Positions 27,701 to 34,253 of a stretch of DNA of 64,000 bases are shown here, piece after piece. The DNA lies in NCBI GenBank assembly GCA_964601355.1, contig CAZRNB010000001.1, positions 22,199 through 86,198 on the forward strand, read 5' to 3'. The DNA is from CAZRNB01 sp964601355 (GTDB lineage Bacteria; Planctomycetota; Phycisphaerae; Sedimentisphaerales; Anaerobacaceae). The position numbers were made by a program, and so were the translations under genes. The notes beneath the pieces were generated by a model, which was not told where the DNA came from, did not search any database, and worked only from the letters and a program-made list of their open reading frames with translations. The first letter of the stretch is position 1. Every line of letters starts with the position of its first letter.

Positions 27701-28388
27701 AGCCGAGCTACGCGGCAAAATCGAACGGCTTGGCAACGTAAATATGGACGCCATCGCTGAGCAGGATAATCTTGACCAAAGGCATAAATTTTTGAGCAGC
27801 CAGGTTGACGATTTGAACTCAAGCAAAGCTCAGCTTCAGCAGCTAATAAATCGGCTTAACAAAAAGAGCCGGGAGAAATTCATCGAGACTTTTGAGCAAA
27901 TCAGAGGTCACTTCCAGCAGATTTTCCGTAAGCTCTTTGGCGGAGGTAAGGCTGATATAGTGCTTGAATCCCTGATTCAGCCGGGAACCGGCCAAAGCGG
28001 AGAATCGGACCCGCTTGAAGCTGGGATAGAAATTATTGCAAAACCTCCCGGCAAAGAGACAAGGAGCATATCTTTGCTTAGCGGCGGTGAGAAATCAATG
28101 ACAGCGATTGCACTTTTATTTTCGGTTTTTAAGACAAAGCCTTCTCCATTTTGTTTCCTCGATGAAATCGACGCGGCGCTGGACGAGGCAAATAATGAAC
28201 GTTTCAATATTCTGCTGCGGGAATTTCAAAAAGATACTCAGTTCATCGTAATTACTCACTCCAAGCGCACGATGAGCGTTGCTGATGAGCTATTCGGCAT
28301 AACTATGCAAACCCAGGGAGTAAGTAAGAAGATAAGCGTCAGGTTCGACCAGTTCGGCCGGCAGGAGGAAACTGCTGCCGTAGCGTAA
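24771..28388 (+). CDS. smc: chromosome partition protein SMC
   Basis: ATPase that organises and segregates the chromosome. The N-terminal head has Walker A GPNGCGKSN (residues ~32-40) and the Q-loop in VKWVLGEQS. Long coiled coils rich in Glu/Gln/Lys cover ~170-500 and ~660-1000. Between them the hinge contains the NAVEAALEGKTDALVVDN and GLISRKSRLRQL segments. The C-terminal head carries the signature LLSGGEKSMTAIALL and Walker B PFCFLDEIDAALDEAN. 1205 residues is normal. It starts at the ATG of GTGAAAAATGAGACTTG after AGGGTG. ScpA/ScpB are not adjacent. A hairpin with a T-run follows the stop. Confidence 0.95.
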   Translation: MRLEKIVLDGFKSFADKTDFNFRSSITAVVGPNGCGKSNVVDAVKWVLGEQSVKSLRSDQMADVIFGGSSSRKPQAAAEVNLFISNPDGSITGKLPLASDEIQISRRIYKNGESEYRINNNICRLKDLRELFMDTGLGTKAYSIIEQGQVEQLLSGSKIDRRALFEEAAGISKYKAHKKEAIRKLERTEQNLLRLVDILSEVTRELRSIKIQAAKARNYLQYSQRLKELQVNYWLAEYARNQTQLTEKANSLDHIEQQLQQVDVEVAKDDALLSKMGEEKIEIEHKLNHTDNLLVSIQSKIEQLLQRIEFLRTRITELQQRKENAGLRIEKIQEQERILQENLSGHKQEQADCEKMLQEKSSSVEQTQKAIQQINADCASLEADLEDNKSGIIDMVRRTAQLHNEIQSISVYRNNLSNQKDRLAGRAETANAELEKLFAEKAQCKARLEDIEKVLSELHRSLDSKRTRAEEITSLTEADNKRLAHTKEARSALCSELAVLEDMEKKYEGLNSGVKSILQNKTVDKLDYIEGLLAEIIKADLQYANAVEAALEGKTDALVVDNTNRLLADTETIEKLEGRVSFICMDKIEPFSDQKDFSSRSGVKGRLAEFVNAESKYAPLVWKLLGKVILVDSIANAIEMANENGSDYTFVTLKGESVSNDGTVKLGPMSKPAGLISRKSRLRQLEQSIAKIQSEITMLEEEIDKKNRENSHLDKLCKDLRTAVYEANTEKMHITSKLTVCEQDINRLKKEQPLIAGEIDLLEAQIAQSVQKEYDSQQKLQELEAVNKQRTERIKELETKFSEQKEMQQRQMTLLTDLKVALGQAAEQSRALKQIIMNLESQVRSNRSAAETAQNEIKSCSEQWQQAQRDILGSEAAVSELFVEKEQNQKNNQLLYQQIEKLLSEKKQIEETLLLKRSEKGKFESVIGELKIELGQLEVKKQNLIDRVQEELQINLVEAYKNYTDRDVDWDKVREEIAELRGKIERLGNVNMDAIAEQDNLDQRHKFLSSQVDDLNSSKAQLQQLINRLNKKSREKFIETFEQIRGHFQQIFRKLFGGGKADIVLESLIQPGTGQSGESDPLEAGIEIIAKPPGKETRSISLLSGGEKSMTAIALLFSVFKTKPSPFCFLDEIDAALDEANNERFNILLREFQKDTQFIVITHSKRTMSVADELFGITMQTQGVSKKISVRFDQFGRQEETAAVA

Positions 28389-28421
28389 TTTATGTGAACC
28401 CAGCAATAAATCTGTTTAGCG

Positions 28422-28444
28422 GTCGCCGGTACGGCGACGGTTTT
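28422..28444 (+). terminator. probable smc terminator
   Basis: GTCGCCG pairs with CGGCGAC around GTA, followed by GGTTTTC. Located 34 bp after the smc stop; related in sequence to the 20490 hairpin. Confidence 0.5.
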
Positions 28445-28571
28445 CGGCAACAACCAATCATGCCCGATATACGCAGGGTCTTGGCTGCATTTTCTTTTTA
28501 CATTCTGTAATTGCAAATATTCATGTCTATTAGTAGAATTCACATTTCATTTTTATTGTTTCACAAGAGAA

Positions 28572-29810
28572 ATGACGATGGCAGAAAAACTTGACAAACA
28601 CACATTGAAAAACGGGGTGGTTCTTCTCGGCGAACCTATGGAGGCCGTCAAATCAGTAGCGTTTGATTTTATGCTGCCGGCCGGAGCCGCTGTGCTTGCC
28701 GAAGGCTGTTGTGGCGCAGCAAACGTCATCACAGATTGGATCTTCAGAGGCGCCGGTTATAGAAACAGCAGACAATTAGGCGACGCCCTTGATGGCCTTG
28801 GCCTGCACCGTGATGAGTCGGTCGGCAGCTCCCATATAACCATTGGAGCAGCCCTGGAAGCCGACAATTTAACAAAAGCCCTGGACTTGTACGCTGATAT
28901 TATACGGCAGCCGCGTCTGGAAGAAGACCAGTTCGAATTGGCCAGGCAATTAGCAATTGATGAGGTGCATGCTTTAGATGATGAGCCGCGGCAAAAAGTT
29001 AAGTTTAAGCTGCGAGAAAAGTTTTATCCACATCCGCTCGGACGCAGCACTGCCGGCAATATTGATGAGCTAAAGAAATTGACCGCAGACAAAACCCGGG
29101 AAATTGTAAAGGATAATTTAAATCTTTCGCAGACAATTTTTTCGATTGCAGGCAAATATGATTTTGATGCGATTTGTCGGCAGATGGAGAAGCTGTTTGA
29201 GGCGAACCAGCAAAAAGCCCTTGAGCCGGTTACATTGGGTCTAAAAGCCGGCGGTTATACACATATAAATGAAGATTGTGCGCAAGTGCATATCGGCCTG
29301 ATGACAGAGACAGTTAAGCCGACTGACGACAACTACTATAATGTGATGACGGCTGTGTCGGCTCTTTCCGGCGGAATGAGCGCAAGATTGTTCACAGAGG
29401 TAAGAGAAAAAAGAGGCTTATGCTATGCAATCGGGGCACGCTATCATGGCTTAAAAGAAGCGGCCGGCATAATGTGCTACGCTGGCACAACACCGGATAA
29501 GGCTCAGGAAACGCTCGAATGTGTCATCGGCGAATTTAACCAGCTAAGCTCTGGAATCAGCGAAGAAGAAATTAACAGGGCTAAAGTCGGCTTAAAAAGC
29601 TCTTTAATTCTGCACAGCGAATCGTCCGGCAGCCGGGCCGGCTCAATTGGAAGCGATTACTATATGTTAGGCAGAGTGCGGAGCCTGGATGAAATTAAAA
29701 ACAAGATAGAGACAACTAACGTCGATTCAGTTTTGGATTTTCTCGGCTCCAATAAATTCAAGGATTTCACGATTGTTACAATCGGCCCAAAGGAATTAAC
29801 AATCAAGTGA
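28572..29810 (+). CDS. M16-family peptidase homologue lacking the zinc site (inactive partner)
   Basis: 412 residues with the two-domain M16 (pitrilysin/MPP) fold. It aligns in pattern with the next gene: the active-site stretch HFLEH is here NVITD (GAANVITDWIFRG), so both His ligands and the catalytic Glu are gone. The rest of the fold is kept (SGGMSARLFTEVREKRGLCYAIGARY is the typical C-terminal domain word). In mitochondrial MPP and in several bacterial pairs one subunit is inactive and binds substrate; that is the likely role here. A second ATG at 28578 is better spaced from AAGAG and may be the real start. The following active subunit begins 7 bp after this stop. Confidence 0.88.
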   Translation: MTMAEKLDKHTLKNGVVLLGEPMEAVKSVAFDFMLPAGAAVLAEGCCGAANVITDWIFRGAGYRNSRQLGDALDGLGLHRDESVGSSHITIGAALEADNLTKALDLYADIIRQPRLEEDQFELARQLAIDEVHALDDEPRQKVKFKLREKFYPHPLGRSTAGNIDELKKLTADKTREIVKDNLNLSQTIFSIAGKYDFDAICRQMEKLFEANQQKALEPVTLGLKAGGYTHINEDCAQVHIGLMTETVKPTDDNYYNVMTAVSALSGGMSARLFTEVREKRGLCYAIGARYHGLKEAAGIMCYAGTTPDKAQETLECVIGEFNQLSSGISEEEINRAKVGLKSSLILHSESSGSRAGSIGSDYYMLGRVRSLDEIKNKIETTNVDSVLDFLGSNKFKDFTIVTIGPKELTIK

Positions 29811-29817
29811 CAAAAGT

Positions 29818-31086
29818 ATGGAATTTAAGGGAAAAAGATTATCGAATGGTCTGGATTTAATTGGAGAGGTTAATCCATCCGCTAAATCGGCTGCGGTTGG
29901 TTTCTTCGTTAGAACCGGCTCTCGAGATGAGACCGGGCAAATAAACGGAGTTTCACACTTTCTGGAGCACATGCTGTTTAAAGGTACTGAAAAGTTAAAC
30001 GCGTTTGAAGTCAATAAGGCATTCGACAATACGGGGGCGCAGTTCAACGCCTTTACCGGCGAGGAAAATACTGTTTACTACGCAGCCGTTTTGCCAGAGT
30101 ACGTCATAGAAGTCACAAAGCTATGGATCGAATTGATGAGGCCGGCCCTTAGAGATACAGATTTCAATATCGAGAAAAATGTCATCAAAGAAGAAATAGC
30201 AATGTACAAGGATACGCCCAGCTTTGACGTCGTGGATAGATGCAGAAGTCTGCACTTCGATAGACATCCATGCGGCAACAGTATTCTCGGCAGCGAAAAA
30301 AGTATAGACGGTCTCACAGTCGAGAAGATGCGGGACTATTTTATAAGGCGTTATACACCGGACAATATGATGTTCACCTGTACCGGCAACTTCAACTGGG
30401 AACAAATCTGCCGGACCATGGAAGAGGCCTGTTTCAGGTGGCAGGGACAAACTGCTTCCAGAAAGTTAGAGCACTTTGGCGGCAGCAAAAAGAAAGAAAG
30501 GATTGAAAAATCCAATCTGGCCTGCGAGCATATATGCCTGATAGGCCCGTGCGTGTCCTTTCAGGATCCGCTAAGGTTCGCAGCCTCGCTCTTGACGGTT
30601 ATTGTCGGCGACAACGTCGGCTCAAGATTCTTCTGGGAATTAGTGGATAAGGCGTTGGCAGAAGCAGCCACGATGCAATATAGCCCTATGGACGGCACAG
30701 GGGCGCTGTATAGTTATATCAGGTGCAGCAGCAAAAACGTCTCCAAGGTTCTGGACATCGTCAGGATTATCTTCCAAAGCTTATCTGAAAACGGCGTAAC
30801 GGAAGATGAATTGAGAAAGGCCAAAAATAAAGTCCTCAGCGCATTGGTGATTAAAAATGAGCTGCCGATGGGTCGTCTCCTTGACCTCGGTTTTAACTGG
30901 ATTTATTTAAAAGAATATTGTACCATTGAATACGACGTTCAGGCCGTTAAGGCAGTAAGCATTGATGATATTAACTCACTGATAGAGCAATTTAATCCGG
31001 GTGAGTTCACACAATTTTCTATAGGTCCCGTTAGAAATACCGATCTAACGAAAAATCTTATAGAGAATGAATTTCTAACGGGATAG
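29818..31086 (+). CDS. M16-family zinc metallopeptidase (active subunit)
   Basis: Processing-type peptidase with the inverted zinc motif HFLEH in GVSHFLEHMLFKGTEK (about residues 43-58) and the downstream Glu in NVIKEEIAMYKD (about 120-131). A second, degenerate M16 domain follows (about 230-420). 422 residues equals the usual bacterial MPP-beta-like length. Together with the inactive homologue just upstream it likely forms a heterodimer that degrades or trims peptides. No signal peptide is seen, so it is probably cytoplasmic, though some relatives are periplasmic. The last ~20 codons and the stop lie inside a 12-bp perfect inverted repeat (31027-31082). Confidence 0.92.
   Translation: MEFKGKRLSNGLDLIGEVNPSAKSAAVGFFVRTGSRDETGQINGVSHFLEHMLFKGTEKLNAFEVNKAFDNTGAQFNAFTGEENTVYYAAVLPEYVIEVTKLWIELMRPALRDTDFNIEKNVIKEEIAMYKDTPSFDVVDRCRSLHFDRHPCGNSILGSEKSIDGLTVEKMRDYFIRRYTPDNMMFTCTGNFNWEQICRTMEEACFRWQGQTASRKLEHFGGSKKKERIEKSNLACEHICLIGPCVSFQDPLRFAASLLTVIVGDNVGSRFFWELVDKALAEAATMQYSPMDGTGALYSYIRCSSKNVSKVLDIVRIIFQSLSENGVTEDELRKAKNKVLSALVIKNELPMGRLLDLGFNWIYLKEYCTIEYDVQAVKAVSIDDINSLIEQFNPGEFTQFSIGPVRNTDLTKNLIENEFLTG
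31027..31082. repeat. inverted repeat 'CCCGTTAGAAAT' at the M16 gene end
   Basis: CCCGTTAGAAAT (31027-31038) is the exact reverse complement of ATTTCTAACGGG (31071-31082). A further GATCTAACG word lies between. A related inverted repeat follows the next gene at 31604-31664. Confidence 0.7.
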
Positions 31087-31104
31087 GACCTGCACGTGGT
31101 GAAT

Positions 31105-31620
31105 ATGGCCAACAGCAATAAACAAAATGATGACGGCGTTCTTCGAGCAGGCGATATAATACCGCCCTACAACACTCGACCGGCTCGGGAAACCCCGGCA
31201 GAACAAACAGACACAAAACAGCAGGCAAGCGACATACCGAGATTTAACTTAGCCGAGCAGATCTTGGCAGAGCAGCGAAAAATATCCTCTACAAAAAGAA
31301 AATCTCCCGGCCCAAAAAGTATACCTCCAAGCCGACTCATCACGGCGGAGCGTGCCGGAGCGAGACAGGAAAAGAACGAGAAAAGCAGCGGAGTATTCAT
31401 TCTCCGTCCCTTAGCGCCGAAAGGTGTCCTGCGGAGGACTGCGAAGGATGAAAGCCCCACTCAATTCTATTCGGCTGTTACACAGCCGGCAATACTGCTG
31501 TTAAACCAGCAGCAAATCATAGCAGAGATTGTAGCGAAGGATATAGCAAAGCTGTCCGGAGACTTGGCTGGTGGCCATCAAAAGCAAACATCCAGTGCAT
31601 CAACCCCGTTAGAGAATTAA
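31105..31620 (+). CDS. hypothetical low-complexity protein
   Basis: 171 residues from the ATG at 31105 (GTG at 31096 also in frame). Rich in Gln, Lys, Pro, Ala and Glu, with no signal peptide, membrane helix or recognised domain. It looks largely disordered with a helical end (LLLNQQQIIAEIVAKDIAKLSG). The stretch RPLAPKGVLRRTAKD is produced by the dispersed GCCGAAAGGTGTCCTGCGGA repeat. The frame is bracketed by two related inverted repeats (31027-31082 and 31604-31664). Codon use resembles the neighbours, so it may be a real gene coupled to the M16 pair (18-bp gap), but function is unknown. Confidence 0.5.
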   Translation: MANSNKQNDDGVLRAGDIIPPYNTRPARETPAEQTDTKQQASDIPRFNLAEQILAEQRKISSTKRKSPGPKSIPPSRLITAERAGARQEKNEKSSGVFILRPLAPKGVLRRTAKDESPTQFYSAVTQPAILLLNQQQIIAEIVAKDIAKLSGDLAGGHQKQTSSASTPLEN

Positions 31621-31664
31621 GTTCTCTAATCCTGATGTATCTGGAGAGGCTTTCTCTAACGGGG
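31604..31664. repeat. inverted repeat 'CCCCGTTAGAGA', nested hairpins
   Basis: CCCCGTTAGAGA (31604-31615) pairs with TCTCTAACGGGG (31653-31664). Inside, TTAGAGAA also pairs with TTCTCTAA (31609-31616/31622-31629). It covers the stop of the 31105 gene and could terminate transcription from either side. Confidence 0.65.
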
Positions 31665-31687
31665 TCAACGAAGGCCTAAAGAAAAGC

Positions 31688-32317
31688 TCAAAACGTCTTC
31701 GCAATTCGCTTAGCTTTCTCAATGGCTTCCGCCTGTTTTTGTTTCGCAACGTCGGCGCCGCCGGCGAGGGTCGGCTCAACAATTACGGAGCGAATATCAG
31801 ACAAACCCATAAAGCCCAAAATAAGCTCAAGATAGCTCTTTTGCATATCAAAAGCTTTGCCGGCTTCCGATGAGTACTGCCCGCCACGCGCGTATGCAAT
31901 AAAGACCAGCTTATTTTTTACCAATCCCTCATAGCTGCCGTCTTTTTTGGCGGTGAAAGTTAAACCGGGCTGAACAATGACGTCTATATATTGTTTCAGC
32001 CGGTAAGGAATCGAAAAATTCCACATCGGCACCGCGAAAACATATTTGTCCGCTGCCTTGAACTTTTCTATTACAGAAACAATCCCCTGCCAGATTTGGC
32101 GGTCTTTTTGTGTATGCTCTTTGGAATGCATTATTTTGTATTTTGCGGCTGCCGCCGGCAAATCAAACGCCGGCAGCTCTTCCTGAAAAATGTCGATGGT
32201 TTTGATTTCATCGCCGGAATGGCTTTGGCGATACGATTCAATAAACGCGTCGGCTGCCGCAATTGAGTGAGAAAGACTACCAAGCGGCGAGGCTTTGATG
32301 TATAAAATAGTGCTCAT
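31688..32317 (-). CDS. azoR: FMN-dependent NADH-azoreductase (AzoR family)
   Basis: Flavodoxin-fold oxidoreductase reducing quinones and azo dyes with NADH. The start STILYIKASPLGSLSHS forms the beta1-loop binding the FMN phosphate, and VFAVPMWNFSIPYRLKQYID is the diagnostic AzoR block near residues 89-108. The YARGGQYSS segment binds the flavin ring. The ATG at 32317, nine bases from AGGAG, gives 209 residues; a longer in-frame extension to 32428 is not needed. Substrate in the cell is probably quinones under electrophile stress. It is monocistronic, facing the toxin-antitoxin module across ~540 bp of repeat-filled DNA. Confidence 0.9.
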   Translation of the reverse strand: MSTILYIKASPLGSLSHSIAAADAFIESYRQSHSGDEIKTIDIFQEELPAFDLPAAAAKYKIMHSKEHTQKDRQIWQGIVSVIEKFKAADKYVFAVPMWNFSIPYRLKQYIDVIVQPGLTFTAKKDGSYEGLVKNKLVFIAYARGGQYSSEAGKAFDMQKSYLELILGFMGLSDIRSVIVEPTLAGGADVAKQKQAEAIEKAKRIAKTF

Positions 32318-32506
32318 AGTGTTCATCTCCTTGAATACTTCTGAAAATTTATATGTGGGGCTTAACACCACATTATTCTTTAGATTGCTGCAATTATAAT
32401 TGATACACTCCGAATAGTCACTTAACAAATCATTCAGAAATCAGCTTTGAGGTTAATATTGATGCTGATAAAATGCTCATAAAATGTTCAAGTGAACAGC
32501 CCTCAT

Positions 32507-32550
32507 AGTTCTTTGTTCGTCGATAAACAATGAACTGATAACAATAAACT
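32507..32550. repeat. repeat of the 'GAACAATGAACTATGAAC' family
   Basis: AGTTCTTTGTTCGTCGATAA then ACAATGAACTGATAAC. Degenerate copy in the 540-bp gap upstream of azoR. Apart from this, the 32640 repeat and the higBA promoter, I see nothing else in 32318-32857. Confidence 0.6.
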
Positions 32551-32639
32551 ACCATTGCCATTAGGCTTTGACTTTAGCAATATAAACAAATATATACGTA
32601 GCCCTGTGCTATAGTTTCTAAAGCCTGATCTGTTCAATT

Positions 32640-32707
32640 TTGAATTAAGAATTGAGAATTTAGAATGAAGAAAAATTTAATTCTCAATTCTTCATATCCT
32701 GATTCTC
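32640..32707. repeat. quasi-palindromic repeat, 'AATTGAGAATTTAGAATTAA' family
   Basis: TTGAATTAAGAATTGAGAAT and TTAGAATGAAG, then TTAATTCTCAATTCTTCA and GATTCTC. Confidence 0.7.
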
Positions 32708-32817
32708 TAAGCACCTGCTCTGTTGCTCGGTTAGGATGGTCAAATTTGGGTAGGTTTAACGGAAGAATTATACGAGAATTTAGACACAAAATAAAACGGA
32801 TTTTCAAAAAATAAAAC

Positions 32818-32846
32818 TTGACCTATAACGTTATGTGTTATATAAT
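32818..32846 (+). promoter_or_regulatory. strong sigma70-type promoter of higBA
   Basis: TTGACC (32818-32823), a 17-bp spacer and TATAAT (32841-32846). The transcript should begin near 32853, only ~5 nt before the higB ATG at 32858, so higB mRNA is probably leaderless or nearly so. Confidence 0.75.
32824..32842. promoter_or_regulatory. putative HigA operator
   Basis: TATAAC (32824-32829) and GTTATA (32837-32842) form an inverted repeat with a 7-bp centre, filling the spacer and the first bases of the -10 box. This is the expected place for autorepression by the antitoxin. Inference from position and symmetry. Confidence 0.55.
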
Positions 32847-32857
32847 CTATTTGATTT

Positions 32858-33139
32858 ATGATTAAAACCTTCAAGTGTAAAGAAACGCAAAAGATTTTTT
32901 GCCGGCGATATTCCAGAAAGCTGCCTTCTGATATTCAAAAGGTAGCTTTTAGAAAACTGCGTATGATCGACCGTAGTTACACATTAAGTGATTTGAAAGT
33001 TCCGCCAGCTAACAGGTTGGAAATGCTGTCCGGTAAAAGAAAAGGGCAATATAGTATTCATATTAATGATCAATGGCGAATTTGCTTTAGATGGATAGAT
33101 AATAATGCCCTTGACGTAGAAATTACAGATTATCATTGA
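32858..33139 (+). CDS. higB: HigB-type toxin (RelE superfamily mRNA interferase)
   Basis: 93 residues. Ribosome-dependent mRNase of the HigB/plasmid-maintenance killer family: MIKTFKCKETQKIF start, R-x-L-R-M-I-D block (FRKLRMIDRSYTLSDLKVPPANRLE is split here at residue ~36), and the C-terminal QYSIHINDQWRICFRW with basic and aromatic residues, then VEITDYH with the terminal His. All match the canonical layout, so the toxin looks intact. Ten bases separate it from higA. No Shine-Dalgarno stands before the ATG, in line with the very short leader. Confidence 0.92.
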   Translation: MIKTFKCKETQKIFCRRYSRKLPSDIQKVAFRKLRMIDRSYTLSDLKVPPANRLEMLSGKRKGQYSIHINDQWRICFRWIDNNALDVEITDYH

Positions 33140-33148
33140 GGTAAGAAA

Positions 33149-33451
33149 ATGAGAAATAATAAAATACCTCCACTGCATCCTGGAGAGATTCTTCTTGAAG
33201 AATTCTTAAAGCCTCTGAATATAAGCCAAAATCAGCTTGGTCGAGACTTAGGAGTGTCTGCTCGAAGAATAAACGAGATTATTCATGGCAAAAGGAGCAT
33301 AACAGCAGATACGGCTCTCCGTTTAGCCCGGTATTTTGGCAATTCGCCGCAGTTTTGGCTCGGCCTTCAAATAGATTACGATTTGGACGTGGAGACAGAC
33401 AGGCTCTCACATCGAATAAAAAAAGAAGTGAAAAAATTAGCCTATGCGTAG
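33149..33451 (+). CDS. higA: HigA-type antitoxin (XRE family HTH)
   Basis: 100 residues. It starts NKIPPLHPGEILLEEFLKP, the classic HigA/VapI opening. A helix-turn-helix (ISQNQLGRDLGVSARRINEI, about 25-44) is followed by GKRSITADTALRLARYFG and PQFWLGLQIDYDL. It binds and neutralises HigB and should repress the operon by binding the inverted repeat in the promoter. GAGGT stands six to seven bases before the ATG. Complete in length. Confidence 0.93.
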   Translation: MRNNKIPPLHPGEILLEEFLKPLNISQNQLGRDLGVSARRINEIIHGKRSITADTALRLARYFGNSPQFWLGLQIDYDLDVETDRLSHRIKKEVKKLAYA

Positions 33452-33677
33452 GGTTCCCGCAAGGTGGGGTCCCAATCAAGAGATGCTATCACTTTTCAAC
33501 CGAAAGGTAGGCAGTAAGAATGCCTGCACGACCCAAAGACTTATAGCTTTTCAACCTATTTGGAAGTTCATGCTTAAATCTCAAGCTTCCGCAAAATTAC
33601 GTTATGTTTACAGAAATACGGGGTTTTATATAATACAATGTAGGTTTCCAGATAGGACCATCCGTTTGGATTGATTT

Positions 33678-34238
33678 ATGGATGAATCTCTGAAAGACTT
33701 ACTCTTTAACTGTGGTTTGCAGAGTCCAGGTTCGTGGCTTATGAGCGCTTTATGACTCAAGCGTGCGGCTGAGGAGATTGACTATTGGAAGCATTATAAG
33801 GCTGATATAAATAGCCCGGAAGGCGATTTTCAATTCATGATCCCCGTCTACAAGTTACTTTTAGGGCTCTCTTTCGAGAACTTGCTGAAAGGGATTGCAG
33901 TAGAACAACGTGGTTCAGGAGGTTCGCTTGGCAAGATCGAAAAAGATTTGACAACTCACCATATGGAGGACTTGCTAGATCTTGCCGACTTATCTGCGGT
34001 TTATATTTCAAATGAAGAAAGGTCTCTGCTGATTGATTTGGAGCAGTATGTAGTTTGGGCAGGTCGGTACCCACTCCCAAAGAAATCTGCAGACCTTTTT
34101 GCCAAAATGGACTCTTCCAATGACAACAAAAATAGATTGGGACTTTGGGATCGCCTATTTACTCATCTAAAAAGTATCGGTTGGGTCACTAAGATGGACG
34201 GATCTAAATTATTCACTGGTAAACCTGTCAGTGAATAG
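33678..34238 (+). pseudogene. broken gene of unknown function with one in-frame TGA
   Basis: An ATG at 33678 opens a frame that reads MDESLKDLLFNCGLQSPGSW, then LMSAL, stops at TGA 33753-33755, and continues in the same frame to 34238 (LKRAAEEIDYWKHYKADINS, later a helical domain ending TKMDGSKLFTGKPVSE). The continuity on both sides suggests one ~187-codon gene with a nonsense change, perhaps CGA (Arg) to TGA. The downstream part alone could start at ATG 33837 (133 residues). No family recognised; it looks like the small proteins found next to toxin-antitoxin or restriction loci. No selenocysteine element was recognised. 33452-33677 holds no gene that I can support. Confidence 0.55.
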
Positions 34239-34253
34239 TTGCCAAAGCATAAC

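Noticed and set aside
32318..32428. N-terminal extension of azoR
   Set aside because: AGGAG and the family start fit the ATG at 32317.
33444..33674. Possible small gene after higA
   Set aside because: No ribosome binding site, odd composition and no recognisable domain; overlaps the higA end.
33753..33755. TGA read as selenocysteine
   Set aside because: No redox motif around it, no hairpin of SECIS type recognised after it; a nonsense change in a decaying gene is simpler.
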